The notes: a model not told the origin generated them from the sequence alone. A DNA stretch of 64,000 nucleotides from Mycobacterium sp. 852013-50091_SCH5140682 (GCF_001665685.1 NZ_LZTB01000100.1:124001-188000); one strand, 5' to 3'. Shown: positions 1 to 7,656, numbered from the stretch's first letter. A program made the numbers and translations.

Positions 1-460
1 TGATCACCGGCGGCAGTTCCCGGGTCATGTAGGTCTGGTACTGCTTGCTGCCGTCGTTGACCCAGTCTGTCCACCAGCTGAACTGCCCACCGAGCGGCGA
101 TACGACGTTGACGTTCTTGTTGGCGAAGAAGCCTTGGATGTCGGTCATCCCGAACCAACTCTTGGCGCCTGGCGCGAAGTTGCCACCGGGGTCGAGGTTG
201 TCGCCGCCGTCGATGCCGGGCAGGAGGTAGAACGTCGGCGCGCCCGAGCGCGGGGCTTTGTACACGTCGTTGACGATCACCTGGTTCATGGCGGGCGAGT
301 ACACCGAGACCTTGTCCCAGCGATCGTTGACGTGCTCGATGCCGGTGATGTGCGCGCCGCCTTGCGGTGGGTCGGCTGCTGCCATCGGAATCGACAGGAA
401 CGGCATCACTACAGTCAGCGCTGCTGCAAACACGCGAACACGGCGAAGGAGTTGAGTCAC
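1..460 (-). CDS. Antigen 85-family mycolyltransferase, N-terminal part
   Basis: The first 153 codons of a gene that leaves the window at base 1. It starts with GTG at 460 and has a Sec signal peptide: a short arginine-containing N-region, a hydrophobic core around residues 11-28 and an AAADPP cleavage region near residues 28-33. The mature part carries features of the Ag85/FbpC esterase fold: a VYSPAMN strand, the FYLLPGIDGGDN loop and an FSWWTDW segment. Family members transfer mycolic acids to trehalose and arabinogalactan outside the membrane. The catalytic Ser/Glu/His lie beyond the window, so activity cannot be judged. An FbpD/MPT51-type non-catalytic homologue cannot be excluded. Confidence 0.85.
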   Translation of the reverse strand, partial: MTQLLRRVRVFAAALTVVMPFLSIPMAAADPPQGGAHITGIEHVNDRWDKVSVYSPAMNQVIVNDVYKAPRSGAPTFYLLPGIDGGDNLDPGGNFAPGAKSWFGMTDIQGFFANKNVNVVSPLGGQFSWWTDWVNDGSKQYQTYMTRELPPVI

Positions 461-466
461 GGCGTG

Positions 467-472
467 ATTATG
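467..472 (-). promoter_or_regulatory. Possible -10 element of the mycolyltransferase gene
   Basis: On the minus strand the hexamer CATAAT lies 6 bases before the GTG at 460. That spacing would put the transcript start on the start codon, giving a leaderless mRNA. No clear -35 is seen. Confidence 0.35.
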
Positions 473-568
473 TGGTGCAGGAAAGTCACAGGCAGTACAT
501 AGCAATGGGTTTCACTGATCGGTATTTGCGTTATCACACATCGGCAGCCACGAGGGAAGGGCTCTACC

Positions 569-934
569 ATGCTGATCGTCACCACCAACGACATTCCGGG
601 CTGGGAAATTCAGCGGGTCTGCGGCGAGGTCTTCGGGCTGACAGTGCGGTCTCGAAACGCCTTCTCGCAGATGGGCGCCGGGTTCAAGAGCATGTTCGGC
701 GGCGAGCTGCAGGGCATGACCAAGAACCTCGCGGAGAGTCGCAACGAGGCGATGAGCCGGCTGATGAACGAGGCTCGCGCGCGGGGCGGCAACGCGATCG
801 TCGCGATGCGCTTCGACACCACCGAGCTCGGCGACACCTGGACCGAGATCTGCGCCTACGGCACCGCCGTGCAGGCGGTGCCCGTCACCGACGCGGCCAA
901 GTACACCGCGCAGCAACTCGGGTATGGCGGCTGA
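569..934 (+). CDS. YbjQ/UPF0145-family protein
   Basis: A complete 121-residue protein starting at ATG 569 with a purine-rich stretch (GAGGGAAGG) about 8-14 bases upstream. It looks like the YbjQ/UPF0145 family, small oligomeric proteins sometimes called heavy-metal-binding without firm functional proof. Visible family features are the N-terminal VTTNDIPGW strand, the central NEAMSRLMNEARARGGNAIVA helix-strand unit at about residues 50-69, and a final EICAYGTAVQ strand. There is no signal peptide or membrane segment, so it should be cytosolic. It sits alone between a divergent secreted-enzyme gene and a riboswitch-controlled operon. The biochemical role is unknown. Confidence 0.8.
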   Translation: MLIVTTNDIPGWEIQRVCGEVFGLTVRSRNAFSQMGAGFKSMFGGELQGMTKNLAESRNEAMSRLMNEARARGGNAIVAMRFDTTELGDTWTEICAYGTAVQAVPVTDAAKYTAQQLGYGG

Positions 935-945
935 CACGGGGGATT

Positions 946-1070
946 CACAGGTTTACGATGCACCTGTAAAGACGGACGAAGGAATCTGGTGAGAATCCAG
1001 AACGGTCGCGCCACTGTAAACAGTCAGACCCTGAGCCCGTCACAGCTGCCACTGGGACGCGAACTCCCAG
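946..1070 (+). promoter_or_regulatory. Cobalamin (B12) riboswitch upstream of cbtB
   Basis: The non-coding leader before cbtB carries the conserved core of the cobalamin riboswitch: GAAGGAATCTGGTGAGAATCC at about 978-998 and GCCACTGTAAACAGTCAG near 1009-1026. These match the B12-box pattern remembered for this class. A hairpin (CTGGGA 1052-1057 with TCCCAG 1065-1070) lies directly before the AGAAAGGA ribosome-binding region, so control by sequestering translation initiation is plausible. It fits the known linkage of B12 riboswitches to CbtAB cobalt transport genes. Confidence 0.85.
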
Positions 1071-1083
1071 AAAGGACACCCAG

Positions 1084-1299
1084 ATGACTTCTCCCGAGGC
1101 ACGTAAGAGCCACGCGCCTGCGCTCGACCTCTCGGCAACCAAAGCTGTGCTGTGGCTCAGCCTCACGGCGTTCCTGGCGCTCGTCGTGCTGTACTTCGTC
1201 GGCGTCGACCAGGGGGCTACCTCGGTGTTCGGCGACAACATGTACATCCACGAGTTCGTCCACGACGCCCGGCACCTGCTCGGCTTCCCCTGCCACTGA
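1084..1299 (+). CDS. cbtB: Cobalt transporter subunit CbtB
   Basis: A 71-residue protein with one transmembrane segment (about residues 22-42) and a conserved C-terminus in which HEFVHDARHLLGFPCH ends the chain. The histidine-rich tail ending in PCH is the signature of CbtB, the small partner of CbtA in predicted cobalt uptake systems. AGAAAGGA lies about 8 bases before ATG 1084, just after the riboswitch hairpin. cbtA follows after 22 bases, so the two should be co-transcribed. Expression is expected to fall when cobalamin is plentiful. Transport has been predicted from B12-riboswitch linkage rather than shown for this protein. Confidence 0.88.
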   Translation: MTSPEARKSHAPALDLSATKAVLWLSLTAFLALVVLYFVGVDQGATSVFGDNMYIHEFVHDARHLLGFPCH

Positions 1300-1321
1300 T
1301 TCTCCGGCGGCACAATCCAAG

Positions 1322-2092
1322 ATGGAAAAACACATAATCGGGCGCGGCGTTCTCGCCGGCGCCCTTGCCGGGGTGCTCGCGTTCGTCTGGGCCAAGGTCT
1401 TCCTTGAGCCGATCATCGGCCGGGCCATCGAGTTCGAGGAACGCCAGTCGGCGGCGCATGAGGCGATGGAAGCCGCGGCAGGCCACGGCCACAGCCACGG
1501 TGAGGGCGTCGAACTGTTCACCCGCGGCGTGCAGTCCAACATCGGTATGGGGTTCGGGGTACTGGCCTTCGCGGTCGCGATGGGGGCGCTGTACGCCGTG
1601 GTGTTCTGCGTGGCCTACAACCGCGTCAGCGGTCTGTCTGTGCGCGCGTTGTCGGCATTGATCGCAGGCGCGATGTTGATCGCCCTGTGGGTGGTGCCTG
1701 CCCTCAAGTACGCGCCAAACCCTCCGGCGACCAGCTTGGAGGAGACCATCAGCCAGCGCGGGCTGCTCTACCTGCTGATGGTGGGATTGTCGGCGCTGCT
1801 GATGGTCTCCGCGGTGTATCTGGGTAGTCAGCTGGCACCCAAGCTCGGTGTCTGGAATGCGGCCCTGGCCGCAGCCGCGGCGTACATCGTCGCGGTCGGC
1901 GTGGTGATGCTGGTCCTGCCGGCCATCCACGAGACGCCGTCCGGCTTCCCGCCCGAAGACCTCTACGAGTTCAGGCTGTATTCGCTGGGCACACAGGTGG
2001 TCATCTGGGTGACGATCGGTTTGGTGTTCGGCGTGCTCGCCTCCCGGCTGCTCGAGGGCAGGCGCACGCAGCAGGACCGTCTGACCGCGTGA
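1322..2092 (+). CDS. cbtA: Cobalt transporter subunit CbtA
   Basis: A 256-residue membrane protein starting at ATG 1322. It has about five hydrophobic segments, at roughly residues 7-25, 73-98, 108-124, 140-162 and 170-195, with one more near 222-242. A histidine-rich loop HGHSHGEG follows the first segment (about residues 56-63) and is a likely metal-binding site. Together with CbtB and the B12 riboswitch this identifies the CbtA subunit of the proposed cobalt uptake system feeding corrin synthesis. Its stop overlaps the GTG start of the next gene by four bases (GTGA), implying translational coupling. Confidence 0.88.
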   Translation: MEKHIIGRGVLAGALAGVLAFVWAKVFLEPIIGRAIEFEERQSAAHEAMEAAAGHGHSHGEGVELFTRGVQSNIGMGFGVLAFAVAMGALYAVVFCVAYNRVSGLSVRALSALIAGAMLIALWVVPALKYAPNPPATSLEETISQRGLLYLLMVGLSALLMVSAVYLGSQLAPKLGVWNAALAAAAAYIVAVGVVMLVLPAIHETPSGFPPEDLYEFRLYSLGTQVVIWVTIGLVFGVLASRLLEGRRTQQDRLTA

Positions 2093-2637
2093 GTGAAGTC
2101 GTCCGGCTGTCGCTGGTGTCGCATGCCATGACCGATGCGGTGGCAGCCGGGCGATTCCCCATCGACGAACCACTGAATTCCCTGGGTCACCGTCAGGTCG
2201 ATGCGGCGATCGAGCTCGGCCCGGTGGACCAGTCCTACTGCGGCCCGGAGAAGCGGGTGCGGCAGACCGCTGAGTTGCTCGGCCTGCGCGCCGAGGTCGA
2301 GCCCCTGCTGGCCGATCTGGATTGCGGGCTGTGGCGAGGCGATGTGCTCTCCGGAGTGCGCCCCGCCGACCTGGCCATCTGGTTGACCGATCCGGGCAAG
2401 GCGCCGCATGGCGGTGAATCCGTCGTGGAGCTGATCGCCCGGGTGCGGCGGTGGATGGACACGGTGACCGCCAAGCGGGGCAGGCTCGTGGCCGTCACGC
2501 ATCCGGCGGTGGTCCGCGCCGCCGTCCTGATCGCGTTGGATGCGCCGCCGAAATCGTTCTGGCGCATCGACATTGCGCCGGTGAGCCGCACGGTGCTGCA
2601 CTTCCGCGGCCACGCCTGGACGCTGCGCAGCAACTGA
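2089..2637 (+). CDS. Histidine phosphatase superfamily protein in the cbtBA operon
   Basis: A 182-residue protein starting at GTG 2089 inside the cbtA stop codon. It has the layout of the histidine phosphatase (phosphoglycerate mutase-like) fold: an N-terminal LSLVSHAMTD strand-turn, a GPEKRVRQTAELLG segment resembling the second phosphate-binding arginine region, an acidic GGESVVELIARVRRWMD region and VAVTHPAVVRAAV carrying the second histidine. The canonical RHG triad reads SHA, so the phospho-acceptor histidine is kept but the first arginine is lost. Riboswitch control suggests a cobalamin-related task; an alpha-ribazole phosphatase (CobC)-like role is possible but unproven. Confidence 0.75.
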   Translation: MSEVVRLSLVSHAMTDAVAAGRFPIDEPLNSLGHRQVDAAIELGPVDQSYCGPEKRVRQTAELLGLRAEVEPLLADLDCGLWRGDVLSGVRPADLAIWLTDPGKAPHGGESVVELIARVRRWMDTVTAKRGRLVAVTHPAVVRAAVLIALDAPPKSFWRIDIAPVSRTVLHFRGHAWTLRSN

Positions 2638-2638
2638 G

Positions 2639-3967
2639 CTAACCGATGGGCGCCATCGCGAAGGCCCGCTTGGCGATCGACCACAGCCAGCCGGCGGCCG
2701 TTTGGCTGCGGAACTGCTGCCAGTTCAGCTGGAAGCTCACCACCCATGGTTGCCCGGTGTGGTCGACGGCGTACCAGCTGTAGGTGAGGTCGCCGGGCAG
2801 ATTGCCACCCTTGGCGCCGACGTAGGTCCACTTCGCCGGGTCGAGGTCGATGCCGGGTAGCGCGGACAGGATCTGTTTGACGGGGGCCGCCTCGCCGACG
2901 GCCGAGGCCTGCAACGCGGCGTGCACGCGGCAGATGTCCTCGGCGCTGGCGAACCATTCCAGGCCGTCGTTGGACGCCGGAGTGTGGGTGCGCATCGGAT
3001 CCGGTTCGTAGGGGCGGGAATTGGTCTGCTGCAATAGCTGGACGCGGTCCTTCGGAGAGGCCTGCTTCCACTGCTCGCGCAGGTTCGGCTCACCCCAGCC
3101 GACCGAGAACACCTCGTGCATGGTCGGGAACGGTGTCATGCTGGCCGGGTCGTGGTGGCCGCCGGTGACCAGGGCGCGTTCCACCGCGCCGGTCCCCACC
3201 CGCCCGATCAACAGGTCGGTGGCCATGTTGTCGCTCGCCGAGATCATCTGCTGGGCAGCGGTCCGCACGGTGATCTGGGCGCCCGGGGGCATCTTGTCCA
3301 GCCCTGCCGATCCGAGTTTCTTGCCCTCTTTGGTGATGGTCAGCAGATCGTCCCAGTGCACCGTCCCGGCCTTGATCGCATCGGAGACGGCAAGCAGCAC
3401 ATAGAGTTTGAAGATCGAGGCCAGCGGCAAGGACAGATCGGTGTTGGTCCCTGCCACCTTGACGCACTTGCCGTCGGTCACCTTGGCGACCTGGTAGGAG
3501 TAGCGCGCGCCCGATTTGGTCAGCTCGGTGTCGATGTCCGCCCACGAGTTGATCACGGGCGGGACGAGGTTGACGTCGAATCGGTCGACCAGCCCGGCGT
3601 CGTTGGTGCGCAGCTCGATGTCCTGCGCGACGTTGTATGACGTCAACACGTGCAGCGTGGCCTGGCCTGCGCCGATGTCCACCGAGGACACCCGGAACGG
3701 GCGGTCCCACCAGATCCGGTCCATCTTGGTGCCGACGTCGTCGACCTTGTCCGGGCTGGCCAGTGTGCGCACTCCGACCGGGCCGATGGGCCAGTCGGAG
3801 TTCAGCATGTCCATGGTCTGCTTGGCCCGCAGACCAGGCGGGGTGTTGGTGTCGATGTGGGCGCCGTAGGAGATCTCGGCCGCCGGTGCGGCGCCCTGCG
3901 AACAACCGGAAGCCAGGGCAGCCGCGAGCGCGACGACAGCCGTCAGGCTTATCGTCCGCCGTACCAC
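2639..3967 (-). CDS. lpqF: Lipoprotein LpqF, class A beta-lactamase-like
   Basis: A 442-residue secreted lipoprotein. GTG 3967 is chosen because it starts a signal peptide with lipobox ASGC (lipidated Cys22) and lies 10 bases after the mhuD stop; longer in-frame starts would run into mhuD. The C-terminal half has serine beta-lactamase/PBP motifs: SIFK at residues 184-187, an SDN triad in the following helix region and a KGG triplet in place of KTG. Position next to mhuD matches M. tuberculosis Rv3593-Rv3592. Beta-lactam hydrolysis is not established for the family; an envelope esterase or peptidase role is equally possible. Confidence 0.88.
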   Translation of the reverse strand: MVRRTISLTAVVALAAALASGCSQGAAPAAEISYGAHIDTNTPPGLRAKQTMDMLNSDWPIGPVGVRTLASPDKVDDVGTKMDRIWWDRPFRVSSVDIGAGQATLHVLTSYNVAQDIELRTNDAGLVDRFDVNLVPPVINSWADIDTELTKSGARYSYQVAKVTDGKCVKVAGTNTDLSLPLASIFKLYVLLAVSDAIKAGTVHWDDLLTITKEGKKLGSAGLDKMPPGAQITVRTAAQQMISASDNMATDLLIGRVGTGAVERALVTGGHHDPASMTPFPTMHEVFSVGWGEPNLREQWKQASPKDRVQLLQQTNSRPYEPDPMRTHTPASNDGLEWFASAEDICRVHAALQASAVGEAAPVKQILSALPGIDLDPAKWTYVGAKGGNLPGDLTYSWYAVDHTGQPWVVSFQLNWQQFRSQTAAGWLWSIAKRAFAMAPIG

Positions 3968-3977
3968 CCCGCTCCGG

Positions 3978-4295
3978 CTATGCCGAAGCGCCGGGCCCCG
4001 CAACGTCCAACACAACCTCGAACTCCAGCAGCGACGCCCCGGTTGCCACGGGGTTCTTGTGTTCACCCTTGTGTGCCTCGACGGCCGGGCCCTGTGCCCA
4101 CGCCTGGAATGCCTCTTCGGTTTCCCACTGCGTCACGACGAAGTAGCGGTCCTCACCCTTGACCGGACGCAGCAGCTGGAAGCCCAGGAACCCCGGCTGG
4201 TTGTCGACGGCGTGTGCACGGTGCGCGAACCGCTTCTCCAGTTCCGGGCCTGCGTTGGGCGGGACCTCGATGGCGTTGATTTTCACGACGGGCAT
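3978..4295 (-). CDS. mhuD: Heme-degrading monooxygenase MhuD
   Basis: A 105-residue protein with an antibiotic-biosynthesis-monooxygenase (ABM) fold, nearly identical in its visible sequence to the remembered M. tuberculosis MhuD (Rv3592). The residues important for its unusual chemistry are all present: Asn7, Arg22, Arg26, Trp66 and the heme ligand His75. MhuD binds two ruffled hemes and cleaves heme to mycobilin and free iron without releasing CO. ATG 4295 follows a TAGCCT hexamer by 7 bases, so the transcript may be leaderless. lpqF follows after 10 bases, probably in the same transcript. Confidence 0.95.
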   Translation of the reverse strand: MPVVKINAIEVPPNAGPELEKRFAHRAHAVDNQPGFLGFQLLRPVKGEDRYFVVTQWETEEAFQAWAQGPAVEAHKGEHKNPVATGASLLEFEVVLDVAGPGASA

Positions 4296-4302
4296 GAGAA
4301 TC

Positions 4303-4308
4303 AGGCTA
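4303..4308 (-). promoter_or_regulatory. Possible -10 element of mhuD-lpqF
   Basis: The minus strand reads TAGCCT, a TANNNT-type mycobacterial -10, 7 bases before ATG 4295. Together with 4323-4328 it makes a compact divergent promoter region of only 39 bases. Confidence 0.5.
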
Positions 4309-4322
4309 CCGCGACCGCGCGG

Positions 4323-4328
4323 CAAGAT
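4323..4328 (+). promoter_or_regulatory. Possible -10 element of the alpha/beta hydrolase gene
   Basis: CAAGAT ends 6 bases before ATG 4335. It is a weak match to TANNNT but has the spacing expected for a leaderless transcript. Confidence 0.35.
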
Positions 4329-4334
4329 AACGGC

Positions 4335-5096
4335 ATGGTCACAGAACTCCTCGCCCACCACGGTGGTCACGGTGCGCCCATCGTGCTGGTGCACGGGCTG
4401 ATGGGCCGCGGCAGCACGTGGACCCGTCAACTTCCGTGGCTGACCGAGTTGGGCGCGGTGTACACCTACGACGCGCCATGGCATCGCGGCCGCGATGTGC
4501 CCGACCCGTTCCCGATCAGCACCGAGCGGTTCGTCGCGGATCTGGCCGACGCGGTCGTGGAATTGGGGGAGCCGGCGCGACTGGTCGGTCATTCGATGGG
4601 TGGGCTGCATTCGTGGTGTCTGGCCGCGGCCAGGCCGGAGCTGGTGACGTCGGTTGTCGTCGAGGACATGGCGCCGGATTTTCTCGGGCGCACCACCGGG
4701 CCGTGGGAGCCGTGGGTACATGCGTTGCCGGTGGAGTTCGGCTCGGCGCAGGAGGTGTACCAGGAATTCGGCCCGGTGGCCGGCCGGTACTTCCTGGAGG
4801 CGTTCGACCGCACCGCCACCGGGTGGCGATTGCACGGCCGGCCGCAGTGGTGGCTCGACATCGCCGCCGAGTGGGGGACGAGGGAGTACTGGCAGCAGTG
4901 GCGCGCGGTACGCGTACCGACGCTGCTGATCGAGGCGGGGACTTCGGTGGCCCCTCCGGGGCAGATGCGGAAGATGGCCGAGATCGGTTACCGGACAACG
5001 TATTTGCATGTTCCTGAGGCGGGCCACCTGATTCATGACGAGCAGCCGCAGGTGTACCGCGACGCCGTCGAGAAGTTTCTAGCGTCGCTCACCTAG
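4335..5096 (+). CDS. Alpha/beta hydrolase
   Basis: A 253-residue alpha/beta-hydrolase fold protein without signal peptide. Visible landmarks are the oxyanion strand-loop VLVHGLMGRGSTW near residue 20, the nucleophile elbow LVGHSMGG around residue 85, a helical lid segment rich in Trp, and the C-terminal histidine in VPEAGHLIHDE near the end. The position divergent from mhuD corresponds to M. tuberculosis Rv3591c. Substrate is unknown. ATG 4335 is preferred over the longer in-frame extension, which would overlap mhuD completely. The 3' end overlaps the convergent small membrane-protein gene by 18 bases. Confidence 0.88.
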   Translation: MVTELLAHHGGHGAPIVLVHGLMGRGSTWTRQLPWLTELGAVYTYDAPWHRGRDVPDPFPISTERFVADLADAVVELGEPARLVGHSMGGLHSWCLAAARPELVTSVVVEDMAPDFLGRTTGPWEPWVHALPVEFGSAQEVYQEFGPVAGRYFLEAFDRTATGWRLHGRPQWWLDIAAEWGTREYWQQWRAVRVPTLLIEAGTSVAPPGQMRKMAEIGYRTTYLHVPEAGHLIHDEQPQVYRDAVEKFLASLT

Positions 5097-5327
5097 GGCT
5101 CCGGCGGTCGGCCAGGCCGGACTCTGCTCGAAGCGGGTGCGCACGGCATCGAGATCGTGCTCGGCCCGGTTCGCGTCGTAGTCCGCCAGCCAACCCGCGA
5201 GTGGCGCATAGGTGCGGAACTGGTCCAGGTGGATCCGCAGGATGCCGCTGCGGTGCGCTGCCCAGCTCAGGGCTGCAGCGACCAGGAACGGCGAGGCCAT
5301 GATCAGGAGAGCGAGTGCATAGGTCAT
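5079..5327 (-). CDS. Small membrane-anchored protein, unknown function
   Basis: An 82-residue product from ATG 5327. Residues 4-23 form one strongly hydrophobic segment starting right after the initiator, followed by a polar tail that is acidic and arginine-rich (YDANRAEHDLDAVRTRFEQSP). It would be a single-pass inner-membrane protein with a cytosolic or external tail. Not recognised as a named family. It is divergent from the GlxA-type regulator with 72 bases between starts, and its 3' end overlaps the hydrolase gene, so it may be regulated with its neighbour. Compact intergenic placement and non-shadow composition support it as a real gene. Confidence 0.65.
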   Translation of the reverse strand: MTYALALLIMASPFLVAAALSWAAHRSGILRIHLDQFRTYAPLAGWLADYDANRAEHDLDAVRTRFEQSPAWPTAGALGERR

Positions 5328-5387
5328 GGCAGTAATTCTTGTTAAGCCAATATCCAGCCAACAAGTGGCCGCACTGACACCTTTCGG

Positions 5388-5393
5388 TAAGAT
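5388..5393 (+). promoter_or_regulatory. Possible -10 element of the GlxA-type regulator
   Basis: TAAGAT ends 6 bases before ATG 5400, the geometry of a leaderless mycobacterial promoter. Confidence 0.5.
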
Positions 5394-5399
5394 ACTGCC

Positions 5400-6392
5400 A
5401 TGATCAGAAGCGTCTCCGCGCTGGTGCTCGACGGCCTCGCGGTTTTCGAGTTCGGGGTGATCTGCGAGGTTTTCGGGATCGATCGCTCGGCCGACGGGGT
5501 GCCCAACTTCGACTTCAAGGTGTGCGGCCCCGAGCCGGGCAAGCCGGTGCGCACCTCGATCGGTGCCACGCTGACACCCGACCACGGTCTCGATGCCCTC
5601 ATCGGGGCGGATCTGGTCGCGATCCCGGCGATCGCGGGTAGCGACTACCTGCCCGAAGCGCTGGCTGCGGTGCGCACCGCAGCGGACGCCGGATCGATCA
5701 TCCTGACGGTGTGCTCGGGGGCCTTCCTGGCAGGCGCGGCCGGGTTGCTCGACGGACGGCCGTGCACCACGCACTGGATGCATGCCGACGAGCTGGCGCG
5801 CATGTATCCGACCGCACGTGTCGACCGCAACGTGTTGTTCGTCGACGACGGCAACCTGATCACCAGCGCGGGCACCGCAGCCGGTATCGACGCCTGCCTG
5901 CATCTGGTGCGGCGTGAACTCGGCAGCGAGGTGACCAACAAGATCGCCCGCCGGATGGTGGTCCCGCCGCAGCGCGACGGCGGGCAGCGCCAGTTCATCG
6001 ACCAGCCGATCCCGGTGCGATGTTCGGATGGCTTTGCCCCGCACCTGGATTGGATCATCGGCAACCTGGACAAGCCGCATACCGTCGGCACCCTGGCCAA
6101 GCGGGCGGCGATGTCTACGCGGACCTTCGCGCGGCGCTTCGTCGAGGAGACCGGCACGACGCCCATGCAGTGGATCACCGATCAGCGGGTGCTGTACGCG
6201 CGCCGCTTGCTCGAGGAGACCGACCTCGACATCGACTGGATCGCCGGGCAGGCCGGATTCGGCACCGCGACCCTGCTACGGCATCACTTCCGCCGCGTCA
6301 TCGGGGTGACGCCATCGGACTACCGGCGCAGGTTCGCTTGCGGCGCAGGAGGATCCGTATGCGACGACGGCGAAGCCGTCGCCACGGCCTAA
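5400..6392 (+). CDS. GlxA-family transcriptional regulator (DJ-1/PfpI plus AraC HTH)
   Basis: A 330-residue two-domain regulator. Residues 1 to about 180 form a DJ-1/PfpI (glutamine amidotransferase-like) sensor domain with the nucleophile-elbow cysteine Cys105 in LTVCSGAFLAG. Residues about 215-320 carry an AraC/XylS pair of helix-turn-helices (TLAKRAAMSTRTFARRF, then DIDWIAGQAGFGTATLLRHHF). This is the GlxA/FtrA architecture, usually an activator of nearby catabolic or stress genes in response to a small molecule bound by the DJ-1 domain. The divergent 82-residue membrane-protein gene is the nearest candidate target. The effector cannot be inferred. Confidence 0.9.
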   Translation: MIRSVSALVLDGLAVFEFGVICEVFGIDRSADGVPNFDFKVCGPEPGKPVRTSIGATLTPDHGLDALIGADLVAIPAIAGSDYLPEALAAVRTAADAGSIILTVCSGAFLAGAAGLLDGRPCTTHWMHADELARMYPTARVDRNVLFVDDGNLITSAGTAAGIDACLHLVRRELGSEVTNKIARRMVVPPQRDGGQRQFIDQPIPVRCSDGFAPHLDWIIGNLDKPHTVGTLAKRAAMSTRTFARRFVEETGTTPMQWITDQRVLYARRLLEETDLDIDWIAGQAGFGTATLLRHHFRRVIGVTPSDYRRRFACGAGGSVCDDGEAVATA

Positions 6393-6682
6393 CCGTCGGG
6401 CTGGCACGACACGTTCACGTACACGGTGGTGTGCTGCGACGGGTCGATGCGGTGTCCGGAGTCGTCGATGTTGGAGTCGGCCAGGCCGTGCACACCCGTC
6501 ACCTTGCACAACGAAAGGCTGGTGTTCGCATTGGAATTGACCTGGACGTGGTAGCCGCGACCCTGTAAATCGCGCACGGTGTCCTCGGCCGATCCGGTGC
6601 CGCTGGGTGCGGCCGCCGCGGGGGCAGCCAGGCCCAGCGCGAGAGCTGTTGTGGTACAGAGCAGTAGCGTCAGCTTCGTCAT
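6389..6682 (-). CDS. Small secreted protein, unknown function
   Basis: A 97-residue protein from ATG 6682 with GGAG a few bases upstream. Residues 1-25 form a typical Sec signal peptide ending in PAAAAP. The mature part is about 72 residues, with two cysteines (in LCKVTGVHG and NVSCQPDG) that could form a disulphide, a GYHVQVN strand and a HTTVYVNVSC strand. It resembles small exported mycobacterial proteins of unknown role. Its stop overlaps the stop region of the regulator gene by four bases, tail to tail. No enzymatic motif is visible. Confidence 0.75.
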   Translation of the reverse strand: MTKLTLLLCTTTALALGLAAPAAAAPSGTGSAEDTVRDLQGRGYHVQVNSNANTSLSLCKVTGVHGLADSNIDDSGHRIDPSQHTTVYVNVSCQPDG

Positions 6683-6743
6683 GACTCCGTTGTATGTGCC
6701 GAAGCGGCGTCACGGTGTCCTGCGACGGGTATTCAGGCCATCC

Positions 6744-7619
6744 TCATGTATTTTCGCCCTCGCCGGCCAGTGCGAACCGGCCGTCGGGGGTCTGTTCCAC
6801 CAGGCCGTCGACCAGCAGTGAGTCCAGCGCTCGGTCGCGCTGCGCGGTATCGCTGAGCCAGGCCACGTCGAGTTGTGCCCTGGTGACGGGAAAACTGTTG
6901 GTGCGCAGGACATCCAGGAGCTTGCCGCGGGCCTGACGGTCGGTGCCCGCGTAGCGCTGCACCTTGCGGGCCGGGCCGGTCGGCGCCGGGTAACCAGCCG
7001 TGCGCCACAGGCACGAACTCAGCGGACAGATGCCACACCGCGGGTTGCGCGAGGTGCACACCGTCGCGCCGAGTTCCATCAGCGCGGCCGAGAACACCGG
7101 TGCCGCATCGGAGTCCGGCAGCAGCGCGGACACGTCCTGCAGATCGCGCACGCTGGCAGGCGAATCGGCGCGGCCGTGCACCGCGCGCGCCACCACCCGG
7201 CGCACGTTGGTGTCCACGACGGGCACCCTGGCGGCATATGCGAAACATGCGACCGCCCGCGCGGTGTACGCCCCGACACCCGGCAGCGTCAGCAGCGTGT
7301 CGACGTCGGCGGGCACCACATCGCCGTGCTCGGCGGCGATCGTGACGGCGCATTCGTGCAGGCGCTTGGCCCGGCGCGGATAGCCGAGCTTGCCCCACGC
7401 CCGCAGCACCTCGCCGACCCCGGCCGCCGCGGTCGCCGACGGCGTTGGCCACCGCGCGATCCAGTCCAGCCAGATCGGCTCGACCCGGGACACCGGCGTC
7501 TGCTGCAGCATGAACTCGCTGACCAGGATCTGCCAGGCGGTGACGCCGGGCCTGCGCCACGGCAGGTCGCGGTGGAATTCCCGGTACCACCCGGTGAGCT
7601 CGTCGGAATCGATGCTCAT
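6744..7619 (-). CDS. mutY: A/G-specific adenine DNA glycosylase MutY
   Basis: A 291-residue HhH-GPD glycosylase that removes adenine mispaired with 8-oxoguanine. Visible motifs are SEFMLQQTPVSRV with the catalytic glutamate, the helix-hairpin-helix LPGVGAYTARAV, the catalytic aspartate in VVDTNVRRVVAR, and a C-terminal [4Fe-4S] cluster with spacing C-x6-C-x2-C-x4-C (CTSRNPRCGICPLSSC). ATG 7619 is chosen over an upstream in-frame start because it begins the conserved LTGWYREFHRDLPWR region and clears the divergent carbonic anhydrase gene. Placement beside canB matches M. tuberculosis Rv3589/Rv3588c. The C-terminal MutT-like domain is short, as in actinobacterial MutY. Confidence 0.95.
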   Translation of the reverse strand: MSIDSDELTGWYREFHRDLPWRRPGVTAWQILVSEFMLQQTPVSRVEPIWLDWIARWPTPSATAAAGVGEVLRAWGKLGYPRRAKRLHECAVTIAAEHGDVVPADVDTLLTLPGVGAYTARAVACFAYAARVPVVDTNVRRVVARAVHGRADSPASVRDLQDVSALLPDSDAAPVFSAALMELGATVCTSRNPRCGICPLSSCLWRTAGYPAPTGPARKVQRYAGTDRQARGKLLDVLRTNSFPVTRAQLDVAWLSDTAQRDRALDSLLVDGLVEQTPDGRFALAGEGENT

Positions 7620-7643
7620 CAGGGCGTCATGCGTCCATGGCGA

Positions 7644-7649
7644 TAGGCT
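7644..7649 (+). promoter_or_regulatory. Possible -10 element of canB
   Basis: TAGGCT, a good TANNNT match, ends 7 bases before ATG 7657, so a leaderless transcript is expected. Confidence 0.5.
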
Positions 7650-7656
7650 GATCGCC

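Noticed and set aside
3978..5036. A long fusion of MhuD with 247 N-terminal residues
   Set aside because: The extension is antisense to the alpha/beta hydrolase; MhuD homologues are about 105 residues and start at MPVVKIN.
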